From Tribonema minus (taxonomy: Eukaryota; Sar; Xanthophyceae; Tribonematales; Tribonemataceae), in assembly GCA_017506865.1 (NCBI GenBank), contig JAFCMP010000539.1:62001-126000 (forward strand): a stretch of DNA of 64,000 bases, in the 5' to 3' direction. The notes beneath the pieces were generated by a model. It was given only the letters and a program-made list of their open reading frames with translations. It made no database searches and was not told the DNA's origin. Shown piece by piece: positions 13,501 to 24,679 of this stretch. Each line of letters starts with the position of its first letter. Position 1 is the stretch's first letter. The translations under genes and the position numbers were made by a program.

Positions 13501-15090
13501 TCTGCAGCGGCTGCAACAAACCCTTCCCCCTCCTGGGATGGTGGCATCCTCCGAGCACATGGGCTACCAAGGAACCGCGTTTGCGCAAAACGCGCTAATG
13601 CAAGTCGGGGTCTCCGCCAAAGATAGCACCATGGCGGCGCCAGTGTCTCATGCTGCGGCGCACTGCTCCGTAGCAGTGCTGTTGCTGACTGCGCCAAAGT
13701 CGCATCCGCTCCTTGCACAGATTGTGAGGGATGGCTGCTGTGTGGTAGCTGCCTGTGGCGCTCGTACTTGAGACGACCTGCCCCGTACACCGCCATCTGG
13801 AGTTGGGCTCTCAGGCTGATGTCGCCGATTTCGCGTTCGGCGAGCTAACCGCGCTCCTCACCGCCGTCACACCTGTTCAGGGCGTGAATGTGAGCTGCCT
13901 CCAATGCAGCAAGCCTGTCATCAGCTCTGTGTAGCTGCTCCGTCGGCGCTGCGGCTGTGGCTGCAGCCTGTAGCTGCCCCTTCCCCCCCTTCAAAAATAG
14001 CGGAGCTGCCGTGTTCGCGAGTACCGCGCGGTGCAGTGGTGATTGATGCTATGTCCGATGGAGGTGCTACCGTTCGAGCAGCAGTGACGCATGGGGCTTG
14101 GTTGTGTTCATGCCTGAATGGAGCTGCATGCGGATCCCCCCGCCGCGCCAGCTCGTCCACCATGAGCTCTGCCAAAGGGTTGGACGCAGGCCAAGAGGCC
14201 TCTCCCTGATTGACAGCAGCTGAGTCCTGGACTGGAGAATCATTGGCCTCAGTGCTGACCAGTTCTGTGCCAGCCGGCCTGTCCGCGTAGGCTGATACGT
14301 CGCCGCCATACCCAGGTGCGCTCCCACCCAGAGGCGGGTCTGCGGCTTTTGCAGAGTTAGTGCTTGACGGAGCTCACTCCTGCTGCTGCGCCTGCTGTTG
14401 ATGCTCCCTGGCGACGCGAACGCCACTAAGAGCAGGCTTCGGAAGCCTATCAACGAGCTCGTAGCTGGCGCAATCATCCTGCTCCTGACCTGCTGGGTCC
14501 ATGACTGTTTGGATGTGCTGGTGCCACCAGCACAGTCGAGGTCCGCTCGAGGTATCGGAACCAAGTGATGTGATCTTACTAGTCAGGAGCAAGTAGAGCC
14601 ACCAAAGGATGGCTTGACTGAGAAGAACACAACAGAAAACCTGCAGCATTCTAGTGCTAGTCAGGTGTATTGCGCTGCTGCTGCCTCAGAGTGGGCAAGC
14701 CAGCACAAAGAAACAAAGCCTGAAACTGACAGTTACACCTTGTGCTCATCAGCGTTGGATTGTGCCCCGCATTCCAACGCCCAAGTGCTCAGCAGCTGGC
14801 CTGTAGACATTTTACCAACCGAAACAGATCATCGTCACCACAGTAGCCAGAGCCACCACACAACGGCATGCTATGAGGAGCAGAGCTGCTACAGTCAGTA
14901 TTATGTTCAAAACGCCACCTCCATCAACGATTTTCACATGACCATCACAAGGCTCATCAGGCAGCACTTTTTATGGCTACTGGTGACCGACCATTCTGCA
15001 AAGTTTGAGCGTGAGGCACAGTTGTGTACATCATGAGCACTGCGGCTCTGCTTAAGCAGCGCCGCCCACAGATACTTGGTGTTTCCACAA
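13500..15090. other. No recognised gene
   Basis: Several 80-165-codon frames overlap on both strands but none has a recognisable domain, and they contradict one another. The plus frame at 14614-15036 is S/T/H/Q-rich without a hydrophobic core. The stretch probably consists of decayed repeats. Confidence 0.35.
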
Positions 15091-15097
15091 AAGATCA

Positions 15098-15134
15098 CCG
15101 GCCTCACTCGCGGCCCTTTTTAATACGAGAATAT
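15098..15134. repeat. Dispersed GC-clamp motif, copy 1
   Basis: CCGGCCTC(A/C)CTCGCGGCC followed by a T-tract and AATACGAGAATAT occurs three times in the same orientation: here, at 19555 and at 19948. Upstream context (CCCACAGA, then a TCCACA word) is also partly shared. The common end at GAGAATAT suggests a terminus or internal block of one repeat family. Confidence 0.75.
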
Positions 15135-15225
15135 GTTGTACATCATGTACTCGAAGTACCATTTGACAAGTACCATAAACACATGTACCAAGGTTACAAA
15201 TTCTCCATGCTTTCTATGCTAACAA

Positions 15226-15637
15226 ACGCCCCCCCTCGCTGTCTAGATTCGAGAACATGAGTACCGTATTCACCTTGCAAGGCAAACTAGGAATTGTACG
15301 CCTACATTGTACCGAATTTGCAGGCTCACAGCTCTAAGCCTTCCAGCTCTCAACCAGCGACTTCTGAACAAATTTGCAGTAGTTCTCCTGTTCTTGTGTT
15401 TTACCTGTCATCGAGGGACAGAAAGCAACAAACGGCCCCCCTCGCTGTCTAGATTCGAGAACATGAGTACCATGTTCACCTTGCAAGGCAAACTAGGAAT
15501 TGTACGCCTACATTGTACTGAATTTGCAGGCTCACAGCTCTAAGCCTTCCAGCTCTCAACCAGCGACTTCTGAACAAATTTGCAGTAGTTCTCCTGTTCT
15601 TGTGTTTAACCTGTCATCGAGGGACAGAAAGCAACAG
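15226..15637. repeat. 206-bp tandem duplication
   Basis: The word CTCGCTGTCTAGATTCGAG occurs at 15235 and 15441. The two 206-bp copies between about 15226 and 15637 are almost identical, including CCTTGCAAGGCAAACTAGG and CAACCAGCGACTTCTGAAC. The near identity indicates a recent event. The short plus-strand frames in each copy are the same peptide twice and carry no recognised domain. Confidence 0.93.
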
Positions 15638-15639
15638 AC

Positions 15640-16700
15640 TGTCTCAAGGCACTATGGCTGTTTTGCAGGCGATTACTGCGAAGGCGGATGCCGCAGCCGC
15701 ATGCACCGGCGCATGCATGCACCGCTGCAAAGGAGGGAGAGCCGAGGTACCGCGTGCAGGTAGCAGTGACCGGTTGGCTAGTGAAGCGGCGTACTGAGGA
15801 GCTGCTTGAAAGTCTCGACGCAGTCGAGAACCGCACAGCCAGCTGCAAGCACTGTGGCAGGAATGGTCCTTGTACCAAACGGACTCCATTGCCATGCTTT
15901 CTTGAATGCGCCTTTGTTTCACCGCCCGGCGGGTCCGCCTTAATGGCGTCCCTTTAGCTATGCATTGAGGAGGACAGAGGGGGTGGACATGATGACAATG
16001 AGTGCCATCTGTGCCAAATGGCGCCGGGGGGGACTCTGTACAGTCGCTTTTGCGTTGCAAAATAGATCAAGAGGGCAGTGCACCATTGCGCACCACGCAC
16101 TTGTGCGAGCGCTGGCAAGCTGCTGTACCGCAATCTCGCAGTACCGGTATCATAGGAGTCACACATGTCATCTGCGCTTGGAGGGGCCAAGAAGGATGTT
16201 TTCAACCATATGAACATTGTGCTTCGTTCTGGTGCATTTAATAAGGACGAAGAAAACGGAGCAGGGGGGAGGGAGAGGGGGAGGGGGAAGGCATGTGTGG
16301 CAGCACATGCTCGACATCAGTGGCAAAATGCAGTGCCCCCACGCACATTGAGTTCAAGACACAATGCCCACAAGAATTGCTGCCAGCAGCACAAGAGGGA
16401 GAAGGGCCACTGTGTCGACTTTGATGACCAGGATTGCTATACCCTTGCCACTGTGGCAATTAGGTCCTTCGGATACCCAGGGACATGAAGCAGTAGGGGT
16501 TGTGCGGCAGATGGCAGTAGCGTATGCAGACCGCAACTTCACAGGCAAGAACGACGGGGCGTGTTTCAAGCCTCAGAGGCAAGAGGGGAACCCTTCACCC
16601 ACGGCGGCTTGTCGACAGTGCTGCAGATGTCGGTCTCCGATAGGTTGGGGCACTGTCTGGCGGCACAAGTCAAGGACACATTGGCGGTAGCTGCACGAGA
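15640..16700 (+). pseudogene. LINE (non-LTR retrotransposon) ORF2 tail, remnant 1
   Basis: In the plus frame, an AKKDVFNHMNIVLRSG-like segment near 16185-16230 and a second segment near 16425-16475 reading QDCYTLATVAIRSFG match the minus-strand remnant at 17.92-18.87 kb. There the corresponding text is GAKRHDTFVHKRV and QNCYKLATLAIGSFG. The DNA is also visibly related (GACCAG-ATTGCTA and CTTGCCACT). A region with this order lies downstream of reverse transcriptase in several LINE proteins. The upstream part (15.64-16.06 kb) includes a Cys/His-rich patch near SCKHCGRNGPC that may be part of the same ORF. Stops and frame changes make this a dead copy, and no reverse transcriptase core is visible. 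Confidence 0.45.
16258..16292 (+). other. G-rich tract, possible G-quadruplex
   Basis: Several runs of three or more G separated by one or two bases lie within about 30 bp (GGGGGGAGGGAGAGGGGGAG). The tract satisfies the usual G4 consensus on the plus strand. It sits inside the decayed LINE tail, so a specific role is not implied. Confidence 0.55.
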
Positions 16701-17920
16701 CTGAGGGGGTTGTCAGTGGTGCAGAAGCAGGAGAGCCAGGGGGGATAGTGGCCTTGTTTATGGCCAATGCATGCATGCGACATCGTAGAGTGTATTCGTG
16801 ATGGCAACCACACAGCCACATGCATGCATTGGTTGCCAACACATAAATGGAGCTGTGCTCCTGAAGCTCTCAAGGACTATTGAAACCTGCCATGTAGAGC
16901 AGGAGCAGGATGTGGGGCTGGAAAGAGCTGCTGCGCAGATGCTCTGTGCCCAATAGAAACTGAGCAGCGCATTGCACATAGGTGGGAGAGGACTCAGGCG
17001 AGAGCACGGGGACAGGAAGTTTGGCGGCAGGCAAGCTGCGTGTGTGCAAGGCGAGGCCTGCGGTTAGGGCGACAGTCGGGGGGTTCTCGAGCTTTCATGA
17101 GATGTGTTCTTCATGGTGTGGTTCTTAGCGATGGGGTGTGTGTGCAAAGGTTGTGCATGGCTTGCAACTGCCTGCGTTTGCCTATATTGTCCAGACAGTG
17201 AGGAGCTCTCAGGAGGCCAGGAGTGAAGACGGGCTCTTCGAGATATACTGGTAGTACCAGACAGCTGTCAAGCACGTGCATGTAGTTGCAACCCTAATAT
17301 TTGTCACGCACATGCATGGTGTTGGATCCTGAGCGCATATTGATAAAAGTGCTTTGTATTACACCTGCTTTGTACTTCGAAGTATCAAACTGCAACGCAA
17401 GGGAGGCCGGTTGTTTGTGTGATAACACGGGGAGTCTGCAGGCAACGCTTTTCAGACAGCGCCAAATTCAAGATACGCCAACACTGGGCACGCTGTACAG
17501 CCTAGCATCTCCGCTCCTCGTTGAAGTGGTACATCGACATGCGCATTGTCAGCTTCAGCATCGAAACCCGATTGCGTTTAAATTCCAGGCTTCAACCCAT
17601 ATGATTTCAGCGCGCTGGCAGAAATCTGCAAGACCACCTTCAGATGCTCTTTTTGCTTTCTGAACTCCGACAGCCTGAGGCGTACAAGACAATGGGCCAA
17701 ACACACTTGAGCTTTTCTGCGCCCATCTCCTGCAACTCGGCATCAGTGGTGACCTTGTCAGATGGCGGCCCTCATGGCGCCAGGTAGGTTTGCCACACAT
17801 GACATTTCTGCACAATGAAAAGAGCTGTACTTTTATTATTATGTGAAGGTCCACAACCCCTTGGCCTCACCATGTCTGCAGCTAACTGTAATTGCATAAT
17901 ATGCAATATGTAACAACACA
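16700..17920. other. No recognised gene
   Basis: Only short mutually overlapping frames are present. The ATGCATGCAT(T/G) word recurs near 16767 and 16820 in opposite contexts. The plus frame 17301-17663 is 120 codons without a recognisable fold. Nothing else could be supported. Confidence 0.35.
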
Positions 17921-18874
17921 TCACATCCACATCTTGCTACAACATCTACAGTCAGTTCCAGTCCGGCCCCTCCCCTCCTCCAGGGCCTCCCATAGATCAT
18001 CCCCATAACCCCCTGCGTGCCTTGTCGCAGCCATGTGATCCATCACACGTGCAGACAAAGCCATCTGCAACGAGGCTGACAGCGCAGCTCTGATGCGCGA
18101 TATCTCGATGCCCTTGAGCGCACGTGGCTGTGCTGATCCTGGCGCCGCCTCCCTGGCGGACCACTCCTCCGCCATTGCCCCCAGCAGCTTTCTCCCCTCC
18201 GCGCCAAGAGTGCCGAACGACCCAATTGCCAAAGTGGCAAGTTTGTAGCAATTCTGGTCATAATGAGCAGAATAGCGGGTGTGGTTCTTGGCCTCCCGGT
18301 CTGTGCAGCATTGCTCGGGGTTGCGCATCGTCTTCCGTGCATTGGACATGCACTGTGCCTCGACGCACGTGACGTCCACCATAAGTGGAAGCTGGCGCGC
18401 AGTCATCGTAGCCCGTGAGTGGAAAGGCGTGGGCAGGTAGCACGATATCCATCCGCAGGTCTGGCTGCTCCGACGCCATGAAGGGGGTGCGGTTCTCATC
18501 CTGAACTCGCACCCTCAGGTGGTGCTGGTACAGGCGCGCATTGTGTGCTTGACCCGCTTATGAACAAACGTATCGTGGCGCTTCGCCCCTTTCGCCTGGC
18601 AGAGCCGCGCATGCAGTGTGCCAGCTGTTCGCCCTTGGCAAACGGTTTTGCCGTCGCTGAGGACCAGGATGCACTTTTCCGTTGCTCGCTCCACCCCCAC
18701 CGTTCGTTTGAGAGGTAGCTGCCAAGGCATGCCGTCAAACTCCGCTGAGGCCCCCCCCATTGGCTCATTGATGAACGCCATACCAATGGAATGTTTGTGA
18801 CGCTGCAAGCGGAAGCGAGCTAGCTCTTGCACAAGGCAATCACCGTTAAGTCCGCGCTTGATCTCCGCCTCCAC
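17921..18874 (-). pseudogene. LINE (non-LTR retrotransposon) ORF2 tail, remnant 2
   Basis: Read on the minus strand, three successive frames give a coherent order. First (18874-18515) comes a segment ending GAKRHDTFVHKRVKHTMRAC. Then, around 18512-18400, EQPDLRMDIVLPAHAF. Then, in the 18499-17921 frame, LPLMVDVTCVEAQ, QNCYKLATLAIGSFGTLGAE and a long helical end. This resembles the post-reverse-transcriptase part of LINE ORF2, where a pattern like RPDL, then P-VDVT, then K-Y, then F-P-E-G-G is common. At least two frameshifts separate the parts, so the copy is dead. The same segment occurs at 16.2-16.7 kb in the opposite orientation. The family assignment is from memory of conserved patterns. 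Confidence 0.5.
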
Positions 18875-18879
18875 GTTGT

Positions 18880-19540
18880 CCTACTATTGTACATCTGCAT
18901 TGAGGTATGATGCCCAGCACAAACTGTAAGTTCAAAGTGAAATGTGAAAGCAAATGTGCTACAAGCACAACTTGCTTGACATGGTTTTCAAGTGCCTGGT
19001 GTCATCGTCTGTTCCACAACAAGTTGCAGCCTGCCCTGGCTCAGCTCTACAAAAGGGGTTTTAAGGGGCGTACAGCTTTGCATGCGTCGCGTGTTGTGCT
19101 CCATCAGGAAACCTTTGCTGGCGTTCAGCAATGTGCTTACCTCGGGGAGTATGTCAGTCCTTGTGATCCTCCCTGAGTGAGCCACGCATATGGTGAGCTG
19201 CTTCGTGTAAAACATATGCCAGCAGTCCATTTGGGTCAAAACCATGCCTGACACATAGGTTGGAGCGTTGCATCAACGACATCAGATTTGCTGAGCATCC
19301 CATCCTGCCACCATGCCGATTGTAGACAGTGAGATGTGATGGCAGAAGGTGCGGAATACCAGAAACGGCAGCCTCTGTATTATGGAAATCATGGAAAAGC
19401 GCATCACCGCTGATTGTGCCGTTGCTCGTTTTGGTATAGTTGCTGCTGCCACTACATGCTCAGCACCGCATTGGAAGACCCTGCCCATGGTGTACCTGTG
19501 AGCCCTGCTTGAACAGGGCCACCCACAGACCCCTCATGTT
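18880..19540. other. Possible upstream part of LINE remnant 2
   Basis: Minus frames 19254-18988 and 19488-19282 read as plausible protein but have no motif I recognise. Their position, directly 5' of the minus-strand LINE tail, is where reverse transcriptase or linker sequence would lie. No FADD-type catalytic motif is visible. Confidence 0.25.
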
Positions 19541-19554
19541 GTCCACACAAACAA

Positions 19555-19592
19555 CCGGCCTCCCTCGCGGCCCTTTTTTAATACGAGAATAT
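19555..19592. repeat. Dispersed GC-clamp motif, copy 2
   Basis: Same motif and orientation as 15098-15134: CCGGCCTCCCTCGCGGCC, a seven-T tract, then AATACGAGAATAT. Confidence 0.75.
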
Positions 19593-19947
19593 CAGTACCT
19601 GTGAGGTTTGTTGCACGCTATGTCTATGAAAGTTGCAACATCATGCACCGACAGGAGGTTTGCCCTCAGAATTTAGTTATAAACAGCTTTCAGCAAGCAG
19701 CTCGGCAAGCAGTTAGATTGCAGGACAGCAGGGGGTCGCCAGGCAACGATGGTCATCTTGGCGGACACTACTAGCACAGCTTATGCATGTATCCAAACCA
19801 AAACCAAAGGCCTGCAACGACCTCATTGGGGCTTTTGGTGTTTTTGTTGTGCGCTAAGGCTCTTGAATCATACTACTAGTCGTACCGTATCACGCTGTTG
19901 AGATCACAAGTCGCTGATAGCTCCTCCACGTGGCACACACAAAACAA

Positions 19948-19984
19948 CCGGCCTCCCTCGCGGCCTTTTTTAATACGAGAATAT
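19948..19984. repeat. Dispersed GC-clamp motif, copy 3
   Basis: Third copy of the motif at 15098 and 19555. It lies about 320 bp upstream of the integrase gene and could mark the left part of that element. Confidence 0.75.
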
Positions 19985-20302
19985 GAGTTCATGTGCAACA
20001 TCAAAAACTGCAAACCGACTGCATCTGTTGCCATGGCCACCCTATGGCACCGCGGCTAATGCAACTCCTTCGACACCCCGTCGTACCCCCTGCTAGGAAG
20101 TTTGTCGCCTCATTGCTAGCTCGCACTGGTACTTATGGCCTCACCCTCACAAATAACGGTATCTGCACAGCTGTGGACAACCATGTACCACAGTCAGCTT
20201 CAGCAGACTTGCGGCTCAGCGGCTGTCCGCTGTTTACCCGCTTCATCAGCAGCCAAAATCTGACTTAAATAATGTTGATTTCAGTGTAGGAGTCAGCAAG
20301 AG

Positions 20303-21568
20303 ATGGCGGATGCAATTGTGGCGAGAGCTCGTGAGCTTAGCTCTGACAAGCCATGCATCGATGCCAGCCAAATCCTCAAGGACTACACACTTGCTAGGTT
20401 CAAGTTCATGAACCATGAAGACATCATCCAGCGGTTTCCGTTTGAAGGTCTTGAGGTCGCAGATGGGATTGCCATGTACAAAAACAGAGTGATTGTTCAG
20501 CAGCCACTGGTGTTCGAAGTGTTGGAGGCAGAGTTCGAGGACTTGCCCAAATCGCTCGGAATTCGCCGGCTTCTCTCCTTTCTGCGCTCTAAGTATTGGG
20601 GTATCAGCGCATCGCAAGTTGCACGCTATTTGGCCACCCATGAGATACATCAGGAGTACAGGCACAGAAAGCGATCTCAAAGAGTAAAGCCATCAGTTGC
20701 AAGCGCACCCTACAAAGTGTTTGTATGTGATATGACTCAGATCAACCGCGCAGGACAGGCCAAGTATTTACTAGTGGTAGCAGACATGTTCACAAAAATG
20801 ATTTATGCGAAGGTGCTGACAAGAAAGTCAGGGCCCATGGTGGCAGCTGCAATGAGTTCAATACTTGCTGCGTTGCCGGCTGGGGTGCGAGTGGGGTCCA
20901 TTCGATCTGATAATGGCCGTGAGTTCACCGGGAAAGAATTTACAGCAGTGCGAGAAAGGCATGGGAGTATTAAGCAGGTGCTTTCCACTGCAGCGAATCC
21001 TCTAAGCAACGGGCTTGCAGAAGTTTCCAACAAAACGATACTGACCATGCTGTTTTCAATTCTTGACAACAAGCACACGTCTGTGCAACAGGCGTTGGAT
21101 ACCGTCTTACAAGCGTACAACTCGAGCGTGCACAGCGCTACGGGCTACAGGCCACGAGACCTGATGGATCCTGAGTGCCCTCCGTCGATTCTCGAGTCCG
21201 TACAAAAGCGGCTCAAGGGTTTGGCCGCTAAAAGAGATGTGAATGAGAAGTTCAACCCCAAGCTGCAGCCTGGTGACTGCGTTCGCATCGACCGGGTGGC
21301 ACTAGATAATGACAAGAAGGCGCTGAAAAAGCTTGGCCAATTTAAATCAAGCCACGAAGCTGTGTTCTCCAGAGAAACATACACTGTCAAGCTTGAGCAT
21401 GCGGACTGCATGGTAGAACTGACCCAGTTTCCCAAGAGGCTATGGCTCCGAGGTGACTTGCTGAAGGTGAAGCTTGTAGAAGACCGCAAGACTTTTGTGA
21501 CAGAGTGGCAGAGCGAAAATGAATGGGTCAAGAAAGTGGCGAGCAGGAAGGCAATGCAGAGCGTCTAA
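20303..21568 (+). CDS. Retroviral-type DDE integrase, stand-alone
   Basis: An intact 421-codon frame from ATG to TAA. The N-terminal ~130 residues are helical and include a KYWGISASQVARYL segment with nearby histidines, in the position of the integrase zinc-binding domain. The rve catalytic core follows. Candidate catalytic residues are D143 (VCDMTQ), D203 (RSDNGREF) and E240 (GLAEVSNKT), giving about a D-D-36-E spacing. A small C-terminal domain has LQPGDCVRID and ETYTVK, like the DNA-binding tail of Polinton/Ginger-type integrases. There is no reverse transcriptase, RNase H or protease nearby, so an LTR retrotransposon is unlikely. It probably catalyses strand transfer of a DNA mobile element. 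The two tyrosine-recombinase genes 3.3-7 kb downstream could belong to the same element. Integrase activity is well supported; element class is inferred. Confidence 0.85.
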   Translation: MADAIVARARELSSDKPCIDASQILKDYTLARFKFMNHEDIIQRFPFEGLEVADGIAMYKNRVIVQQPLVFEVLEAEFEDLPKSLGIRRLLSFLRSKYWGISASQVARYLATHEIHQEYRHRKRSQRVKPSVASAPYKVFVCDMTQINRAGQAKYLLVVADMFTKMIYAKVLTRKSGPMVAAAMSSILAALPAGVRVGSIRSDNGREFTGKEFTAVRERHGSIKQVLSTAANPLSNGLAEVSNKTILTMLFSILDNKHTSVQQALDTVLQAYNSSVHSATGYRPRDLMDPECPPSILESVQKRLKGLAAKRDVNEKFNPKLQPGDCVRIDRVALDNDKKALKKLGQFKSSHEAVFSRETYTVKLEHADCMVELTQFPKRLWLRGDLLKVKLVEDRKTFVTEWQSENEWVKKVASRKAMQSV

Positions 21569-22008
21569 CAAAGGACACACGACATCTCTAGGACATCATT
21601 GATTTGTAGAGTGGGCCATTGCAGATGATGTTGGTGATGGTGATAAGGGCTTACTGTACGGAGCGGTCTGACCAGACAAATCCCACCGCTCTGACCAACA
21701 AACTGTGCGTAATGGTCTGCACCTCCCCAGTCATTCACGCATGCTCAAAGGCCTCAGCGTCTGGTGCACAGCTGTAAGCCCTTGCAAAGAGAGCAATGAC
21801 CAGGTGTGTTCTCTGGACACATGTATCCAATAAAGTTGACCACCGAGCAAGGAGCACTTCACAAAGAGTTTTTCTTGGAAACGTGAAACCAGCAAAGTTG
21901 ACCTTTGAGCAAGTTGCAAGGAGCACCAAAGTACCTGCAGCAAGCTCATGAGCCACACACCACAGAATTAGCGGTGTTACAGCGCAGAGGCATACACCAA
22001 ATGCCCAA
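21569..22008. other. Integrase-recombinase spacer
   Basis: No gene is recognised. A short imperfect direct repeat (AAAGTTGACC with GAGCAAG and AAGGAGCAC) occurs near 21833 and 21893. Confidence 0.4.
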
Positions 22009-22107
22009 ATGTGCATTTTTGCAAACAGGTCGACACACTTGCAATGGAAAGATTTGGTGCTGATCCGCCAGCATCTGGATTCACACACGGAAGTGAAACA
22101 GACACTG
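22009..22107 (+). CDS. Possible 5' exon of the recombinase gene at 24.9 kb
   Basis: A plus-strand frame beginning ATGTGCATT runs to CAGACACTG directly before a good donor (GTGAGA). An acceptor (ATTGCAG) lies at 24921, and the frame continues there in phase 0 into the recombinase ORF (LLHRCSEGM). The exon may instead begin after the acceptor-like TTTTTGCAAACAG near 22028. If this is right, the hAT element at 22127-24777 sits inside this intron, 19 bp after the donor. The evidence is only frame continuity and splice-site quality, so this exon is tentative. Confidence 0.3.
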
Positions 22108-22118
22108 GTGAGACATTG

Positions 22119-22126
22119 GTCAGTAA
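22119..22126. repeat. hAT target site duplication, left copy
   Basis: GTCAGTAA here and again at 24778-24785 immediately flank the hAT element. Eight base pairs is the standard hAT target duplication length. The copies are identical, consistent with a recent insertion. Confidence 0.93.
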
Positions 22127-22159
22127 TAGGCTTGTGCCAATCCGTACATTTGGATTTCA

Positions 22160-22220
22160 AATGTACTGTATATACACGTATATACGGTATATACATGTAT
22201 TTAACCGTACATTCCGTATG
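22160..22220. promoter_or_regulatory. hAT subterminal repeat cluster, left
   Basis: Overlapping TATA-CGTATA palindromic words (GTATATACACGTATATACGG) lie just inside the left inverted repeat. The mirror cluster is at 24680-24765. Ac-like transposases bind short repeated subterminal motifs, so these are candidate binding sites. Confidence 0.55.
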
Positions 22221-22390
22221 TTGACAAACACTTTGCAGAAAAAGGGCCCATAGACACTTTAACTTCAACTTGAAGTTGCAGTTGGGTAATCTGTCATGCT
22301 ATTAAAAGTGTGTAAGGTGCTGTAAGGCAGTCATTGCATGTAGAGTTGCTGCCGCTAAGCTCACAAAACACTGACCGCGCACTGCAGCAC

Positions 22391-24648
22391 TTAAAGTGCC
22401 GCGCCCTCAAGGATGTTGAGCATGATCTCCTCATCCGGCGCCACAGCAGAGACGCCGTCGTTACCCGCAATGTACACCAGCTTCCCTCCCCGCTCTAGGG
22501 CCAGCCTGCTGCGGCACTTGGGATACATCCTGCCCCACAGTGACCAGTTGCGCTCACTTGAGCAAGCAGTGACTTGCAAAGAGAGCAGGCGCACTGCGAC
22601 TCTGGCAATGTGGGGAAAGTCTGTGCGGCCCATGGTCTGCCACCAGCCACGGCGCATGCGGCTGCTGGCAAGCTCTACTTTGCCAGACGGGAGCGTGGTG
22701 CGCTTGACAAGCGCAGGCAGGTCATCACAAAGCTGAGGCGTCAGAGCACCAAGCTTGAGGCTCGTCAGCTCTTGCAAGATAGCAGCCTCGTTCTCAGCCC
22801 CCCCCAGCCGCACCAAGCACTTCTTGACTGCCTCAATCTCAAACGGCTCTAGCTTTGAAAACGGCAAAAACCATTCTACCCCCTGCTGCTGCCAGTGGAC
22901 GGGGTCTAGAACCCAAGCAGTCGGCAGCAGCTTGTCGCGGTGCAGCTTGTACCGCCGCTCAAAAAGCGGCAGCACCTTCTGGCGGCTACTGGTAGGGCCA
23001 GCATGCTTGTCGTCAAATGCCGCAGCATGCGCAAGCAGTTGCTTCCACAGCGGGTACACCTGACTGAGGAGCGGCTTGTCCGCCTCCAGCTTGTGGATGA
23101 TGTCGCTGATGGGCTGCACCAGCTCCGTTAGCAGCGCTGCCTCCTGGAAGAAGTAGTATGCCGGCGCGCGCCCGCGCGCCGGCAAGACTGTCGCGGCAAC
23201 GGTGAACTCGTCACCGTGCGTGCAGCCGTCCGCAATGTTGTCCCAGCCGCGGTCCGCCACCATGCGCCTGATGGGCTCCTCTGACGCTAGCAGGTCAGAC
23301 AGGATGAAGTGCAGTATGGCGAAGCGCGTGGGGCAGTGAGTGCGCACGGCCATGACTTTGCCGCACACAGTCTGCTGCATGGCGCGCAGGGCTGCGCGCA
23401 CCGGCTCCGAGCCGTTGATGACGTTAGACATCATCAGCCCCCTGCTGTACGCCTTGTTGGTCCACACGCAGCGCGTGTTCTTCTCGCCGTACAGGTCCTT
23501 GATGAGCAAGGCGAAGGCGTGCGCCTGGCAGCCCAGCAGCAGCCACGTCGGCTGCGCCTCCTGGATAATGTCCAGCGCAGAGCGGTTGGCCTAACATGAG
23601 CAAGAGACACAGCGACAAGAGTTCATGGTAAACTTTTTTGAAAACAAGATCCTTTGTTTTGTGTTTTTGGGAACTTCAACAATTTCTCAATTTCTCACTC
23701 CACACCTATCATAAGTCAAGCGAGCAGGACTACGCATGTAGGATATTGCTGCACTGCCTACCTCTGCATGAGCATGCTCGCGTCACAGATTTTTACATGG
23801 CGCAGGAATTTGCAGAACTTGAACGCGCGTGGACGCTAGCATTGTGTGCGTACCTTTGTGTTGTCCATGACAATCCCCAGCATCTTGTCCAGGTTGCCGT
23901 CCGTCACCTCGCCAGCCCAGCGCAGGTGCTGGTCTGCGATCCACCGCGCGTCCTTTGTCACGCCCCGCGCCGGCTCCGCCTTCACAAAGACAGAGCCGCC
24001 GCCAGACTTGAGGACCATGACGTTGATGAGGGGGACGCCGTCGCCCACGTGCCCGCGCCGCCACCCGTCCGTGGAAAGCTGGAGGAAGGGCTGCTGCTGC
24101 ACCTCTGCCTCGACGCGCAGCTTGACGCGCTCGTACTCGGCATCGAGCATCGTGGTGCTAAGCACCTTCCTCGAGGGCAGAGATACGCCGAGGGTGGCAA
24201 AGGCTGCCACCAGGTCCGGGTGCTCCACCAGATTGAGTGCCGTGGCGCTCCTGAAGAAGAAGCGTGCGAGGCTGGCCCTGGCCTGGGTGACCTGCCCCGT
24301 GCTGGCCATGTAGGTCGCCACGTTCCTCTCAGCGGGCCGCTTCTTGGAGGGCTCCGGGTCAGGCTCTGCTGCTGCTGCTGCTGCCTCAGCTGCTGCCAGC
24401 TGTACACTCGCTGCAGCTTGGCAGTTCCTGCTCTTAAGATGGTCACTTGCTGTGCGGCTGGCGTTGGAGCCGGTAAGCCTGGCCGAGCACCGCTTGCACA
24501 CCAGCTTCGCAGCTAGCACGTCACCAGTGTCATCGAGGAGCACCTCGAATGACGACCACCAAGAGGCTCTGCCGCCCTTCTTCTGCTTGACTAGCTGCTC
24601 ATACAGCTGCCTGGCTTGCCGGGCTGCATCCTCAGCCTCGGCTGCCAT
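22391..24648 (-). CDS. hAT-family transposase (two exons)
   Basis: Exon 1 is 24648-23854 and exon 2 is 23590-22391. The intron (23853-23591) has a GTACGC donor and a TGTTAG acceptor, and joining gives one 664-aa frame. An N-terminal BED-type zinc finger has C51, C54, H70 and C76. A DUF659-like segment follows. Candidate catalytic acids are D194 (LSTDGWRR), D262 (GIVMDNTK) and E611 (ACSSERNWS), with the hAT C-x2-H at 286/289 (GCQAH). The C-terminal dimerisation region is complete (FPHIARVAVRLLSLQ). It would excise and reinsert the surrounding element by cut-and-paste. All motifs are present and no stop interrupts the frame, so it is probably functional. The alanine-rich linker at about 80-95 is low complexity. 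Large plus-strand frames over it are shadows of its GC-rich codons. Confidence 0.93.
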
Positions 24649-24679
24649 CAGAGAGGGTTTGTGTGGCTCAAAAAAGCAT

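Noticed and set aside
20303-21568. Integrase as part of an LTR retrotransposon
   Set aside because: No reverse transcriptase, RNase H, protease, primer-binding site or flanking LTR pair is visible within several kilobases.
23638-24516. 292-aa plus-strand frame
   Set aside because: Antisense to hAT transposase exon 1 and its intron; a shadow of GC-rich codons.
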